Counted from the first letter of the stretch, positions 11,211-22,335 are shown. The stretch is DNA of 64,000 bases from Chrysopilus asiliformis (GCA_964034945.1 OZ035962.1:74229597-74293596), one strand, 5' to 3'. Program-made: numbers and translations. Notes: generated from the letters alone by a model not told the origin.

Positions 11211-12157
11211 TAGGGGAACCCGGGGCTAGAATTAATAGGGGTAAGTATTAACAAGCCTATTCCCGCCGAAATATAGGAGCCAGAATCTCGAAATTTGGTT
11301 TTTGTCCATCATTCGATAAGGTCGATCATATCGTGACTCATCAGTTATAAACTGTTCATTGCCAGTGAGAGTTAAGCACAGAGGCCAAATTTTAGGTGGT
11401 AAACGAACTTTTTATGGTTTGCAATATTTTGATTTCTGTCTTAGTTTTGTATATTATTGAATATAACTTTGCCGATAATGTAAGTTAATGAAGCTATAAT
11501 TAATAATATCCTTTGGTTTTATTACAATACTTAACTATATTTTTGGTATGATTAATAATTCAAAAAAAGTAGTATCGGGGCTAAAATTAACAAACCCATG
11601 GGGCAAGAATTAACAATATAATGTCATAGGCATAGAGTAAGAATTCTCATACTATGTTCTTATAGATACAAATTATGTACAAAAAAGCTTCCCTGAGACC
11701 TTTTTTTAGATAATAATAATTGTTTTTGTTTTTTAAAACGACTTAATTTTTTTGTCAATTTATGTTCCTTGAAAAGGATATTTATTTGGTTCATTTTATT
11801 AGTTTTTGTGATAATTAATATATTTGAATTTAAAAGGATATATATTTTGTTTATTTTATAATTTTTGTGAAAAAAAATCTTTTCTTTTAATTATTTCCAT
11901 GTTAAAACTTATGTTAATACTTACCCCATCGTTGTTAAAACTAGCCCCGTGACCGGGGTTAGTTTTAACAGATGACATTTTTTCATAAAAATGATTTTTT
12001 TCATATAGTGACTACCTGGTTGAAACTTTTTTTATTTCTTATGATACCTGAAGACCTACAGTATGGCTAGATATAAACACAATATCAAAAATATTACTTG
12101 TTAAAAAAATATGACCCAATTTCCAAATTTTGTTAATACAAGCCCCGGCTTCCCCTA
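11211..12157. mobile_element. TIR element with repeated GGGGCTARAATTAACA-like motifs (947 bp)
   Basis: The ends are imperfect inverted repeats: TAGGGGAACCCGGGGCTAG at left, complement of right TAGGGGAAGCCGGGGCTTG. The same GGGGC(T)A..TTAACA motif recurs internally near 11577, 11600, 11920-11950 and 11956 in both orientations. No transposase reading frame found. Superfamily uncertain because no clear target-site duplication is visible. Confidence 0.65.
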
Positions 12158-12177
12158 CCTATTGTATTCATAAAAAA

Positions 12178-13060
12178 AGTCTACCTTTTAATTTTGCCTA
12201 AAAGACATCCTGAGTCGATTGGAGCATTATTACAAAAATGTCTTTCTATCTGTTAGTTTGTCAGTCTGTTAGCCTGTGGAGAAGATAATAGAGCTAGATA
12301 GAGCTAGAGCCATGAAATTTTACAGGGATGTTTGCTCCTGGAATAGGACGACTCTATGCGTTAACCGGAAGTACCCAAATTGGCGGCTTTTTAAAAATTA
12401 TTTACTCCGCAACTACGAATTTCTTAGTAATCTTATGTATAACAAAAGACGGAGAAAAAAAAATTTTCCACATTTTTGTATTTTATTAGAACTCCGTATC
12501 TCAAGCCGTTATCGACATATACCGTTATTTTAAAAAATTAATTTTACGATTACCTCGAAAAAGAACGGGTTTTTGGTGGTTTAATGTATGAGCGAAATTG
12601 AAGAGAATAATGTGTGCCATAATTTCGTCTGTTACCGTTATCCAATATATCTGTGGCAACAAGTCATAAGAGCCTAAGTCGATTTTCAGATCAATATAAA
12701 AAGATCTGTATGTACTTTAATAGACAGAGCAATTTGGCTCAGCCTAAAAACAGACTTATGCCCTTATGACTTGTTGCCACAGATATTGTACCGTTATCGA
12801 GATATTACTAAAAATTAAAAAAAAACATAGTTTTACGAATTGCTTGCAAACTAACAGTTTTTCGGAAAAACAGTTAATGGCAGAATTAAAGGCACCTCTA
12901 CATTTTTGCCTTTTACCGTAAATCGATATCTTTTACCGTTATCGATATAATTCAGATTTTGTAAAATATAAATTCATATTTTTATGTAAACTATTTTTGT
13001 ATAAGAAAAACTAGATTTTGTATAAGAAATTCATGAGCTTTTCACATAAGCTTTTCACAT
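12178..13060 (+). repeat. Dispersed AT-rich repeat K, longest copy
   Basis: It starts with a CTGTTAGTTTGTCAGTCTGT-type tract, followed by AGCTAGAGCCATGAAATTTTACAGG. From about 12483 it parallels 3593-4052 block by block. It is interrupted at 12650-12783 by a MITE. The 85-codon ORF at 12276-12533 is likely incidental. Confidence 0.6.
12650..12783. mobile_element. 134-bp MITE, TA target site
   Basis: Ends are TCTGTGGCAACAAGTCATAA and its near-perfect complement, flanked by TA. Comparison with the uninterrupted repeat K copy at 3593-4052 supports insertion. It resembles the element at 24094-24213 (TCTGTGACAAAAG..CTTAAGTCG). Confidence 0.8.
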
Positions 13061-13322
13061 AAACATTTTTTGTATAATTTTAATAATGAAAAAATATAAT
13101 TGGGGTTATACTGTGTTGCAGTCACATGAAAATAAAATTTATTAGACATAAAATCAATGAAGTTGCAGGATAACGAGATAACGAGAATTTTTTTCTCAAA
13201 CGTATCATTTTTAATATTATTTGGTAATTTTCGCGCTGTTTGGTCATATTGGAATATTTTTGCTTGTATCGAAGCCATTTCTATTCAAGTACCAGATGTA
13301 TCATGGCCACAATTGAATAATA

Positions 13323-13884
13323 CAGTAATCCCTCCAACTGCGCGGTTTCTAACTGCGCGGTTTCGCAACTGCGCGATTAAGTTTTTAATACCAAAATTTC
13401 GAACTGCGCGGTAAACATTTCGCAGCTGCGCTTTTTTTTTCAAATTTTGCGTTTAAAAAAACATATTCCTCACCCCAAAATTTCATACAAAGTAGGGTTT
13501 CGGCAAAAACAATGTATAACCGAGACGATTCAAATCGAACAACTCATTTTAGAAGAAAAGCAGGTACCAAAATTCGATACCCCATTAGCTAAGGCACAAA
13601 CCAGTTTGCGCCAAAGGGTATACTAACTTCGCCCAACTTTCCTCGAGTTATGGTTTTATGGTTTTTATAAATGGAAAAAACCATAAATCGAGGAAAGTTA
13701 GGCGAAGTTAGTATACCCTTTGGCGCAAACTGGTTTGTGCCTTAGCTAATGCGGTATCGAATTTTGGTTCCTGTTTTTCTTCTAAAATGAGTTGTTCGAT
13801 TTGAATCGTCTCGGTTATACATTATTTTTGGATTGCGCGCTCTTTTTGTGGAACGTATCTACCGTGCAGTTGGAGGGATTACTG
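13323..13884. mobile_element. pogo-type MITE (562 bp) containing a long palindrome
   Basis: TIRs are CAGTAATCCCTCCAACTGCG and a near complement (GTGCAGTTGGAGGGATTACTG), flanked by TA. The outer body has repeated AACTGCGCGG motifs. Inside, 13504-13669 and 13676-13830 form an inverted repeat of about 155-165 bp with very high identity and a tiny loop, probably a second palindromic MITE nested in the first. The ORF at 13157-13414 only overlaps the left end by chance. Confidence 0.8.
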
Positions 13885-15510
13885 TACAATGAATTAAAAT
13901 TTTAATGAAAACTATGAGGAATCGAAAAAGATTTTTTCCAGGAAAATTATTGTGCCACCAAAATGAAGGAATATTTTTAAAAACCCAATTCGCACTCATT
14001 GTAAACAGTAGCTTCAATTCTAAAACTGTTTCTTTCAATTTTTGTAAATTTATGGTGATTGAAAGTCATTCCATTCAAGTAACATTTTCATGAATTTTAC
14101 AGAAAAAAAGATAAAATTTCTACTTTCCTTTTGTCTCCCACACATATACAACTTTTTCCGCAAAAATATTCTAATATGATCTAGAGAACTTCAAACTGAA
14201 TTTTGACAGATTTTTTTCATATGTGTAGGGAAAAATGAGTGATCTCCTTCTCCTGAGTGATTCCTGTCATTCCCTTCTTTACATATATTTTGATCGGGAA
14301 TTCAAAGAATTTCCTTTTACCCTAAATTTTGCCACATCCGATCATTATACTCCCAATCTAATTCTTGAGCCTCTGCTACCTACAGGAATTCGATTTTTAT
14401 CGATAAACGGGTTATTGGAGTGTGATTTCATATCTGATATCGTTATGAAATTCATAGACTAGTTTCACAAAGAAAATCCTGTTATGAAATATGGTTTTTC
14501 CCTTATGAATTTCCTTATGAATTTCCTTATGAATTTCCTCATTATGAACTTGGGAGGGGCACACTGAAGAAGTAAGATTAAATTTTCACTCTAAATCTTA
14601 GTGAAATAAAAACGGTAAATTATAAATTTTAAACTCTTGTAAATATTTTGTCTCAAATGTTCGGACCAGGAGTTTTTATCCTTCTTTCAAAAATAACTAG
14701 AAAAAAAAACACTTTAGCAATCAGTTTTACCAATTAAAATTTCTCCCAAGTATAGGCAAAAGTTAAACGGTCAACATATTTATGGTATCACAAGTGTATT
14801 TCGTAAACAAACAATATCAATCTTAGTAAGGGAACCGCAAACAAATGATGTCTAACCGAATTTACATATTTTGAAACATCAAATTGTGAAAACGGTACGA
14901 GAATCTTTCATTTGAGGACAGGATTTGGTCATCATTCACAGACATGGTAACCAATAGTTGTTCATAAGGCAAACTTAACGTGATGCAATTTTGTATTGAA
15001 TACAAGCCTTGAACTAAATATACATAAATATGCTAACAATTAGGACTGCATGCTAAAACATCAACCGTATGATGCTTTGCCGTGCAAAGCCCAATACACT
15101 TCATACATTGACTGAATGAGCATTTCTGGCTATCAAGTTATACAAAATTAATCCAAATTTATGTGAAACAAAACGATCGGATAGGCATAACATGAAATTA
15201 AAGCTAATGAGCAATTTGTGAATCAAATTTAATTATATGCAGCAAAGCAGGTAATGGAAACGTTTCCTTGCGTATTTTCCACAACGATAAAACTTAATAG
15301 CATAAAGCATAGAGTGCATCAAATATGGACATAAATTACAATTTAAAAGAAAATCCCCTGAATATGATAATTGTTAAAGTATTGTTAATTATATTATTTC
15401 CTGGAATGTAAAAGTAGTTATAAGTAAATTTTCCTTCCCAAACTAGCATCAAACATAAGAAAAGGTACAATTTCCAAAAAAAAACATTTGTGTGACAGTG
15501 GTGGGAAGGT
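13885..15510. other. AT-rich region with one short tandem repeat
   Basis: The only structure seen is a 12-13 bp direct repeat (CTTATGAATTTC, about four units) at 14503-14545. The open frame 14235-14462 has no recognised product. Confidence 0.45.
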
Positions 15511-15575
15511 TTGGTTCGATTGGATTTTAATGTATGGATGGTTATGTAAAATCATATTCTAAACACATTTCGTGC
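15511..15575 (+). repeat. Short relic of the GTCY-element family
   Basis: GATTGGATTTTAATGTATGG and AAATCATATTCTAAACACATTT correspond to family blocks, as also seen at 40350-40410. Too short for more. Confidence 0.4.
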
Positions 15576-16355
15576 TCATTTTGACAGGCTCAGTTAATTG
15601 TTTATATAAATAGTATTTTAGTAACCAAAATCCTTTGTGCGTAATGTTTTTAGTTATTTATTGATGTTTTTCAGTGATTCGAGTGATCTCCGACAAAAAG
15701 AAAAGGAAAAAGTGAAAAAATGTCAGAGAAATTGTGTGTATTTTCGATTTTACTACCACCGTGGAAAAGTGCATTCACGCCCAATTGACCAATGTTGGAA
15801 TTTTTATACCGTGTCCAAATGTACCACGCAATTTTCCTTTATAAAGTTTAAAAATATTTGTGGGAACATTTGGAATTATGGACCTTATGGTACAAAAAGG
15901 ACCATTTTCACAGGAAAAAATCTTGGATTTCCAGTCAAAATTCCATAAATCGTACCTTCGGATTGGAAATCCAATTGGTTTTCCAACCAATTTGGTCAAT
16001 TGGGCGGTTCGGTGAAAATTTTAACCATTAGGTTTATTTTGTATCATTTTAATAGGATAACAGCTATTTTAATAGCAAGTATAAATACCCATAATTTTTT
16101 TAATGAAATATTAACGATTTTTTTTATGAAAGTCACAGTTTTCTTTCAAATAATTTAAGGTTTCGCTAGTGCCGTACAACGCCGCACCGTTACATTAAAT
16201 AGATCATACAAAATTAAAATCATCACTGTGTGTAAAAAGTAGAAAAAAATCATTAAAATGGAACCAGAGTTACAGTGACATACAATATTTGCTTGTTGAA
16301 TAAATAACAAAGTAATTTTTGTAATTTTTAAATTATCCACATTTTTTTATTAGTA
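15576..16355. other. Unassigned region
   Basis: A 103-codon ORF (15637-15948) lies here. It reads as low-complexity, basic-rich then nondescript sequence, with no recognised domain. Nothing else seen. Confidence 0.35.
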
Positions 16356-16857
16356 CCAGGAAGACCGAGCTATGCTCGGCGACCTCAAAATCCTACTTTT
16401 GCTGATTTTTGGGGAAAAACTAAATTCACATTATCTTTACAGAGCTTTTCCAGAGTTTTTAAATTCCCGACTTAGAAAGCTAGAACCAAAACTAACGCGC
16501 CATAACAAAATTTCATAGAAATCGGTTGAGTGGTTATTGAGTAATCGCTGTCACCGATTTTTGAAACGTTGTTTTGAGACACCAGGTGAGGGTTATCGAG
16601 GGGAGGGAAAAGTCAGGTTTGTAGTCGAAAAATCGAAAGCCCTTAGCCCCCTTAGTAATACTGTAAAGTTTCATTAAAATCGGACCACCCAATTCGAAGA
16701 TAACAGGCGAGGGGTATCGAGGGGAATTTTCTCAGAGGTGAGACCTATCTAGATCGGTTTTTTGTCCCCGAAAATCCCTAGCCCCCAAGTTTCGTGAAAA
16801 TCGTTAAGCGGGGTTTCGAGATCGTTGTGCAAACATTCCTCGTATTATATTATAGGA
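16356..16857 (-). mobile_element. Non-autonomous Helitron, family 2, copy 1 (502 bp)
   Basis: On the minus strand it begins A|TCCTATAATATAATACGAGG and ends with hairpin GCCGAGCATAGCTCGG, then TCTTC-CTGG followed by host T. This satisfies the Helitron end rules (5' TC, 3' hairpin, CTRR, insertion between A and T). It lacks the GTCT array found in the other two copies. Non-coding. Confidence 0.85.
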
Positions 16858-17819
16858 TTATGTTATATAATTTAGTTAGGTTGGCCACATAGGTATTTAA
16901 TAAACTATTTGTGAATTTGTTGCTTGCTATTGGATTTTAGCACGATTTTTTTTATGCTTTTGATTAATGTAAAAACAAGCATTCATTTTCAACTTTTCTT
17001 TTTTTTTCCTGTGTAATTTTTCAGCACTGAAGGCATAATTATTTTATTTACTCGAATCGACATTTCTTTCGTAAATTATGAAGTTATTTTCCGTTTAAAC
17101 AGAATGCTCTCTATAATAAAACGATTTTTTGATTTTTTTTTCATTTTTAAGTTAAGAGTGTCATGAAGGTAAAAGCGCAGAAGGTTGCCGGACATGGATT
17201 TTAGGAAAGTGAATTTAATTTGATGAAAAACCTTTAATTTAGGGATGCTTTTGTTTTTACAGAATTAGCAGGAAGTGGTAGGAAAAGCTACAAAGTTGCT
17301 AAACTTTTCTAATAGTCGTCTTCCACTTTTTCTTCGTTACCCAATAGTTTCTGATTTTTCCTGGTTTGTCCGTAGCTACCTGGACCAGTGAGGATAAAAG
17401 TCAACCTCTTTTAGAGCTGGCCCTCTACATCTGACTTGCGCATACCACCCTGTGGTAGGTCTGCAGATGAAGCAAATTCCGATCCCAGCTAGCTGTTCTT
17501 TTATAGGTATGCCGCATCACCACTCTTACGCAGCATTTCCATCTCACTACACTGTCGTAAAAACGGAGTCAATCACGGAGTTTGAGGGAGTCCATCACCT
17601 ATCAGAGAAAATCGAACTCCGGGCTACGGAGTTCACAACAATTCCTTATGGGTGTTAATTTTTAACAATTTTTCGGTGTTAAACCAACTTATTACTTGAC
17701 CCAAAAAAACCTCGCAAATTCTCTTTTTTTTTTGCAAGGATTTGAGATCTTTTGAGTTTTTTTTTCGTGTTTTCAAAGTTAATATTGACTGTTAAACACA
17801 ACTTTTCTTGCATGTCTCT
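16858..17819. other. Unassigned region with a higher-GC block
   Basis: Bases 17380-17660 are less AT-rich and contain a 68-codon ORF (17452-17658) plus several CGGAG/ACTCCG motifs. Similar motifs recur at 17950-18055 (CGGTGTTAAA, AACTCCG), so 17560-18060 could be one decayed element. No product recognised. Confidence 0.35.
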
Positions 17820-17975
17820 GCCGGGACTCGAACATGGGACTTCTCGAATCGTAAACCATTTGCCTTCCCTGTTGAAGCCAATTGGTCAGCCTCTTCTAAA
17901 CGTGAACACCCTTTACAATGAAAATAACTCCCAAAAGGAGTTGGAGTGAATTTTTGACTCCTTTTCGGAGTTAAT
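17820..17975 (-). repeat. Dispersed repeat with tRNA-like core, second copy
   Basis: It is an inverted partner of about 2380-2510. On the minus strand it contains TGACCAATTGGCTTC (A-box-like) and, downstream, CATGTTCGAGTCCCGG (B-box-like GTTCGAGTCC), the internal promoter layout of a tRNA. Homology extends beyond the tRNA-like part, so it is better described as a SINE-like repeat than as a tRNA gene. Confidence 0.5.
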
Positions 17976-18063
17976 TCAAAATTGAGGTCAAAACGGTGTT
18001 AAAATGAATATTTAGCTCCGTAAAATAAAAATGTAAAAATAACTCCGCGCAACGGTGTTACAT

Positions 18064-18928
18064 TTTTATACCCGTATGGTGAAACCAAAGGGTATATTAA
18101 CTTTGCCTTACCGTTTGTAACGCCAAGATCCCGTCATCACACACAAAAATGAATTACACCAGTGTGTTTAGAATGATAAAAAAAATTGAATTTAGCATGT
18201 CCGTCCGTCTGTCTGTCCGTCTGTCTGTCCGTCTGTCTGTCCGTCCGTCTGTCTGTCCGTCTGTCTGTCCGTCTGTCCGTCTGTCCGTCTGTCTGTCCGT
18301 CTGTCTGTCCGTCTGTCTGCCCGTCTGTCTGTCAGTCTGTCTGTCCGTCTGTCTGTCCGTCTGTCTGTCCGTCTGTCTGTCCGTCTGTCTGTCCGTCTGT
18401 CGGTCCGTCTGTCTGTCCGTCTGTCGATCCGTCTGTCTGTCCGTCTGTCTGTCTGTCCGTCTGTCTGTCCGTCTGTCTGTCCGTCTGTCTGTCCGTCTGT
18501 CCGTCTGTCCGTCTGTCCGTCTGTCCGTCTGTCCGTCCGTCCGTCTGTGGCGCGGATTGCGGGAGTACCGATTGAGCTACAGACTTGAAATTTTGCGCAG
18601 ATCCGTTTTTCGTAAAATGCGAGGCTAAGATCGTTCATGGGCAAAAATGGATCATTAGAATGGATCATACGAACGAAAAGGTTTTTCGTGAATATCTCAA
18701 AAACTGTGCATCTTATCAAAAAAGTGCAAGAACAAAAATTATTTAGGATATGATTCTACATAAAACTCCCATACATCAAAATCCGATTAGAATAAATTTT
18801 AAAAATTCTTATTGGAAAATTTGACTTCAAAGTGGAATTTTGATATAACGGTTCGCCGTTCACTTAAATCACCATACAGGTTTTCAATAATTGCGAGATT
18901 GGCAATTATAGCTTTTGTTATGTTTTCT
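18064..18928 (+). mobile_element. GTCY (mini-me/DINE-1-like) element with long microsatellite
   Basis: Complete family layout: TTATACCC..GGGTAT hairpin at the start; TTACCGTTTGTAACGCC; CAGTGTGTTTAGAATGATAA; (GTCY)n at 18197-18547; TTGAAATTTTGCGCAG; TTTCGTAAAATGCGAGGC; CATACATCAAAATCCGATT; end hairpin and TTTTGTTATGTTTT. It lacks the GGGGTACCCC block of other copies (ATTAGAATGGATCAT instead). It resembles dipteran mini-me/DINE-1 elements, which are Helentron derivatives, in both the start motif and the GTCY array. Confidence 0.85.
18197..18547 (+). repeat. (GTCY)n microsatellite, about 350 bp
   Basis: Tetranucleotide GTCC/GTCT array with a few variants (GTCA, GTCG, GCCC). Because the repeat contains no stop codon, all frames stay open, giving spurious Ser-Val-Cys-Pro and Thr-Asp-Arg-Gln ORFs of up to 175 codons. 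Confidence 0.95.
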
Positions 18929-18975
18929 AAATAACACTGCGAGGTGCTTACTTTTAGCTATGTTTTGAGGCGAAG

Positions 18976-19206
18976 TTAATTCGTCCCCGGATTTTTTCGA
19001 GAGTGTAGGCGTAGATGGTAAGCCAGCTTATGCAATCGATGATCTCCGCGTGGTGTGTTTGGTACAAGGTGGTTTAATACTACGTTTAATATTTTAATGC
19101 CTCCTAAATTATAATCCACATTAAAGTTCGGTTGCTTTAATTGCTGAATCCAAAATCTCAATTTTACATAACTTTCCCACACATATCGGATCATAGGCGA
19201 AATCAT
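18976..19206 (-). other. Unassigned small ORF, 76 codons
   Basis: ATG-started minus-strand frame whose translation is not low-complexity (contains WESYVKLRFWIQQLKQPNFN). It stays open for about ten codons upstream of the ATG. I recognise no family, and no splice or promoter signal is convincing. It could be a decayed exon or chance. Confidence 0.15.
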
Positions 19207-20252
19207 GTAGCAAGTTCTCGCCCTCTCTGTAAGTAAATGTAACCATAGCTACGCAATTCTAAAATCAAAGTTTTTGGCTCTTGTTAATGAATAACAAACT
19301 TACTAATGGTTAAAATATTTCCAGCCCTGTTGAAAATAATACTTATGACGAAAAGTGATCTAATTAATTTGTAAACGTTGCGTGAAAATGTTTAGGGGGG
19401 AAATTGATTAAAATGAATGATACTAGAAACCAATTAGTTCAACAGAATCAAACAAAACAAGGAGATGGAATTGCATTTTTATTGAATTATGTGATTAAAA
19501 TAGCTCCTTAGAGGAATATTTCCTATATAAATTACATTTTTGCTACTACAATAGTAAGCGCAATTAAGCAAATCACTTTTCTAATCCCTTAGGCCTTTTC
19601 GAAATTTTTGCTTTCCCCCATTTTGGAACCAAACTTTTAACGATGTTCCTCCATATTCCCGATTTTCTCTGATTTTTTTCGTGTTTTTTTTTTTTTTTTG
19701 AATTTGTATTTAAGGGTGGGTGGCTATAAATATATGTATACACGTACGTGTATCTGTATATATCGGATATTTATTGTGTTGCGCTGTTGGAATAAATTTT
19801 CAGACAAAATCCATTAGTGAAAAGCACTGTGGGTAAATTGCTTTGTCTCGATGACGAATAATTTTTTCGTTCCGTTCATTCGCCATTCCGCTTTCTTATT
19901 CTTGTCTTTTCTGGGGATGGTTCTCCGCATCTCATTTTACTTTATTTAATTTTTCCTTTAGCGCTTCATTTTTGTTTTTCGCATTTGTAACATGGAAATT
20001 TAATAAAAGTGCTTAATTAAGTTTTTCAGTAGTGTGGAATAAGCTATTTATTATATGTTGAAGGAATAAATCGCCAGGCCTGTCTAATACTAGATATTCA
20101 ATTCTTATCTGGTGACCGAGCTAAAAACATAAACTTTCACCAAAGCAATTTTACCCGGCAGTTGCTTTTACTCCAACCCCTCGGTAGACAGACGAAAGCA
20201 GCCAACACATCTCCTTACTGCCCATTTCAGACATTTTCTACCACGCACCGAC
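19207..20252. other. AT-rich region, nothing recognised
   Basis: It contains a T-run at about 19686-19700 and a TA/CG-rich palindromic patch near 19735-19765. No gene evidence. Confidence 0.45.
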
Positions 20253-20549
20253 CGTTCATTTCGCTTTTGTTGTGAAGCCCATATCCTTAGCTAGATTTCT
20301 TTCGGAAATGACAAAACCACTTGGTAAGTACAGCAAAATGAGCAACAAGATAAAACCAACCACATGAAATGTTGTGGCGCTTAAAAAGATAGTAATAAGT
20401 AGTGGTATGGGGTTGACATTTTGCAGTTTACTGGGAATCTTTACTTCGGTAGATTTCAGTATAACTCTAGCTCCTGGGGCTATAACTCCACGGTATTCCA
20501 CCACTTGTGCAGGTTCTTCGAAGTCATCAGAATTCTTATAGGGGAAACT
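20253..20549 (-). other. Possible exon or gene fragment with one strongly hydrophobic segment
   Basis: The minus-strand frame is open from 20549 (after a TAA) to a TGA at 20253-20255, about 97 codons without an obligatory ATG. The translation has an acidic start (KNSDDFEEP), a mixed stretch, then a likely transmembrane helix (TFHVVGFILLLILLYLPSGF) and a basic C-terminus ending TTKAK. Candidate AG acceptors (CTAATCAG, CGCCAG) precede it on the minus strand. The composition is protein-like and less AT-rich than its flanks. Product not recognised; it may be a C-terminal exon of a small membrane protein, a retrocopy, or chance. Confidence 0.3.
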
Positions 20550-20670
20550 GGCGACTTACCTGATTAGAGACCAAGATTTTTCTAGAATTAGTTTATCTTC
20601 AAGAATTTGTTTGGCAAAAAAAGTGCGGTCAACTCGAATCTATGTAAATGGTTACAAGTTCTTTTTTTTG

Positions 20671-20945
20671 AACTTTTCAATTTTTCCTATTGGGATTTCT
20701 CGGCTTATAAGGTCTGCAAAAACAACAAAATTATATTATTTTTGCGGATGTTTTCACATCCAAATTTCCCCTCAACAGGTCGGACTTGTCTGCCCTGAAA
20801 ACCCATCAGGAGCCTGTTTCTGGTATGGAAAGCTGGCTCACCGTCATCAGAGCCTGCTTTGCCAGCTTCCACGCAGGCTTACAGGATTTTGGTGGAGTAA
20901 AACTCGATTTGAGTATTTATACTCCGATGCCACAAACCTTGTGCG
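20671..20945 (+). repeat. Recently duplicated segment, copy 1
   Basis: It is nearly identical to the reverse complement of about 38100-38327: TTTCTCGGCTTATAAGGTCT, then CAACAGGTCGGAC through GTATTTATACTCCGATGCCAC differ at only a few bases. This copy has about 25 extra bases (GGATGTTTTCACATCC..) before CAACAGGTCGG. It includes a potential hairpin (GGAAAGCTGGC..GCCAGCTTCC). No TIRs seen, so mobility mechanism unknown. Confidence 0.8.
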
Positions 20946-21349
20946 AATTATAAGGTGTAAGGCAACATAGCTCCATCAAGCCAGAGCGAATAAACTATTT
21001 AGTGTTATTCAATGCTAAAAGGTCGACTATAAACCATGAATCAGAAATGGTTCAATGGTTAAACACTAAATACTTTTCAATTTTTTACACATTTACGAAT
21101 GATTAATAATATTTTAATACTGCTGTAAAAAAATCAGACTTTTTTTTATTTAATTCAATCATTTCTGAATAATTTGACGTCACTGATTCTTATTCTGGAA
21201 GTGATTCGGTCAGATTGGCTCTAGTTTTTCATACAATCAAGAAAAAATTTGATACTTTTTCTGATCTAGACAAAAATTTTTGTATTCCATATCTCTAAAA
21301 CTAGAGCGAACCCCTTTCGGAATCAGCGGCATCAAGTTACATAAAAATC

Positions 21350-21482
21350 ACCCGTATTGCGATTGTCATTTAGTTCTCGTCAAGTCAAGAGTCGTTTCAT
21401 GCGTTTTTGTTGGTAGAAAAGCACTAACAACAATACGTAAAACTACTCTTGTCAGAAACGACACGACAATCGGAATACGGGT
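21350..21482. mobile_element. Small palindromic MITE (133 bp)
   Basis: ACCCGTATTGCGATTGTC at left pairs with GACAATCGGAATACGGGT at right, with further imperfect pairing inside. The ORF at 21280-21549 runs through it and is not considered real. Confidence 0.55.
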
Positions 21483-21855
21483 TAATGATTTAATATTTTC
21501 GGCAACGAAGGAATTTCAAAAGAAACTTTTGAATGGTCTTCCATACTGAAGCGCGAAATTCCCTAACGCTCGAATGGCTCGATCAGTTAGGAAGTTCAGT
21601 GGTTCGACCGGAAGTAGGGATTTTTTTTTGTCTGTACGTTGGATTCCCCTTTTAGGGCCGAGGCGTCCTGTTACACCCCGTCTTCCAACCGCCCACACCC
21701 TTTTTCTCTTCTCATCACACTTGTCTCTCCCTCTCTCTAAATACAATATTTTAAAAGGAAAATCTAAACGGGGATTCATTTTTTGTCTGTACTAGAATGT
21801 ACGTTTTTCTATTAGGACGAACTAGTTTGGCCTAGGCTAAACTAATTTATCCTAA

Positions 21856-22335
21856 CACAGGGACTACATTGACTTTTATTTCTGGTATACCAGCTGGAAA
21901 GCCTTTTAGTCGCAATCTGTCAAATTTGTTTGGTGGGCAAATTCTGGTAAAACAGTTCAGTAGGCGAAATGTCAGTGAGCAGCAAACAACAAATTATGGT
22001 TGCCAAAAGATTGGCTTTAAAACGACTACAAAAGAACCAATCCACCCTCTGCTTTCTCAAATCAACTCTCTTGTAATGGTTAAAATGTGCATTCCATTCA
22101 AAATTCCTTTTCTCGTAAAATAATGATAAGCTCCCATATATCTTTTCTCGAAAATTTAGTTTTCGCCATTTTAATTTGGTTGCCTGTCAAAATCTGGTAT
22201 ACCAGCGCTGTCTAAGAAAATGATATACCAGCACTGTCTTACCAGAAAAACTGGTAAACCAGATTGGTCCACACTGGCTTTTTAGCAAACAGTTTTGCTG
22301 GTACACCAGAAATATAAGTCAATGTAGTCCCTGTG
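21856..22335. mobile_element. 480-bp TIR element with TAA target-site duplication
   Basis: CACAGGGACTACATTGACTT at left matches the complement of the right end (AAGTCAATGTAGTCCCTGTG), and similarity extends about 39 bp through TTTCTGGTATACCAGC. It is flanked by TAA on both sides, compatible with PIF/Harbinger-type insertion. Internal CTGGTAWACCAG-like motifs recur. Host sequence around it carries its own CGAACTAGTTTGG repeats. Confidence 0.75.

Noticed and set aside
18149..18719. Long ORFs rich in Ser-Val-Cys-Pro or Thr-Asp-Arg-Gln (also at 48792-49007 and 55506-56154)
   Set aside because: They are translations of the GTCY tetranucleotide array, which has no stop codon in any frame; flanks are non-coding repeat.
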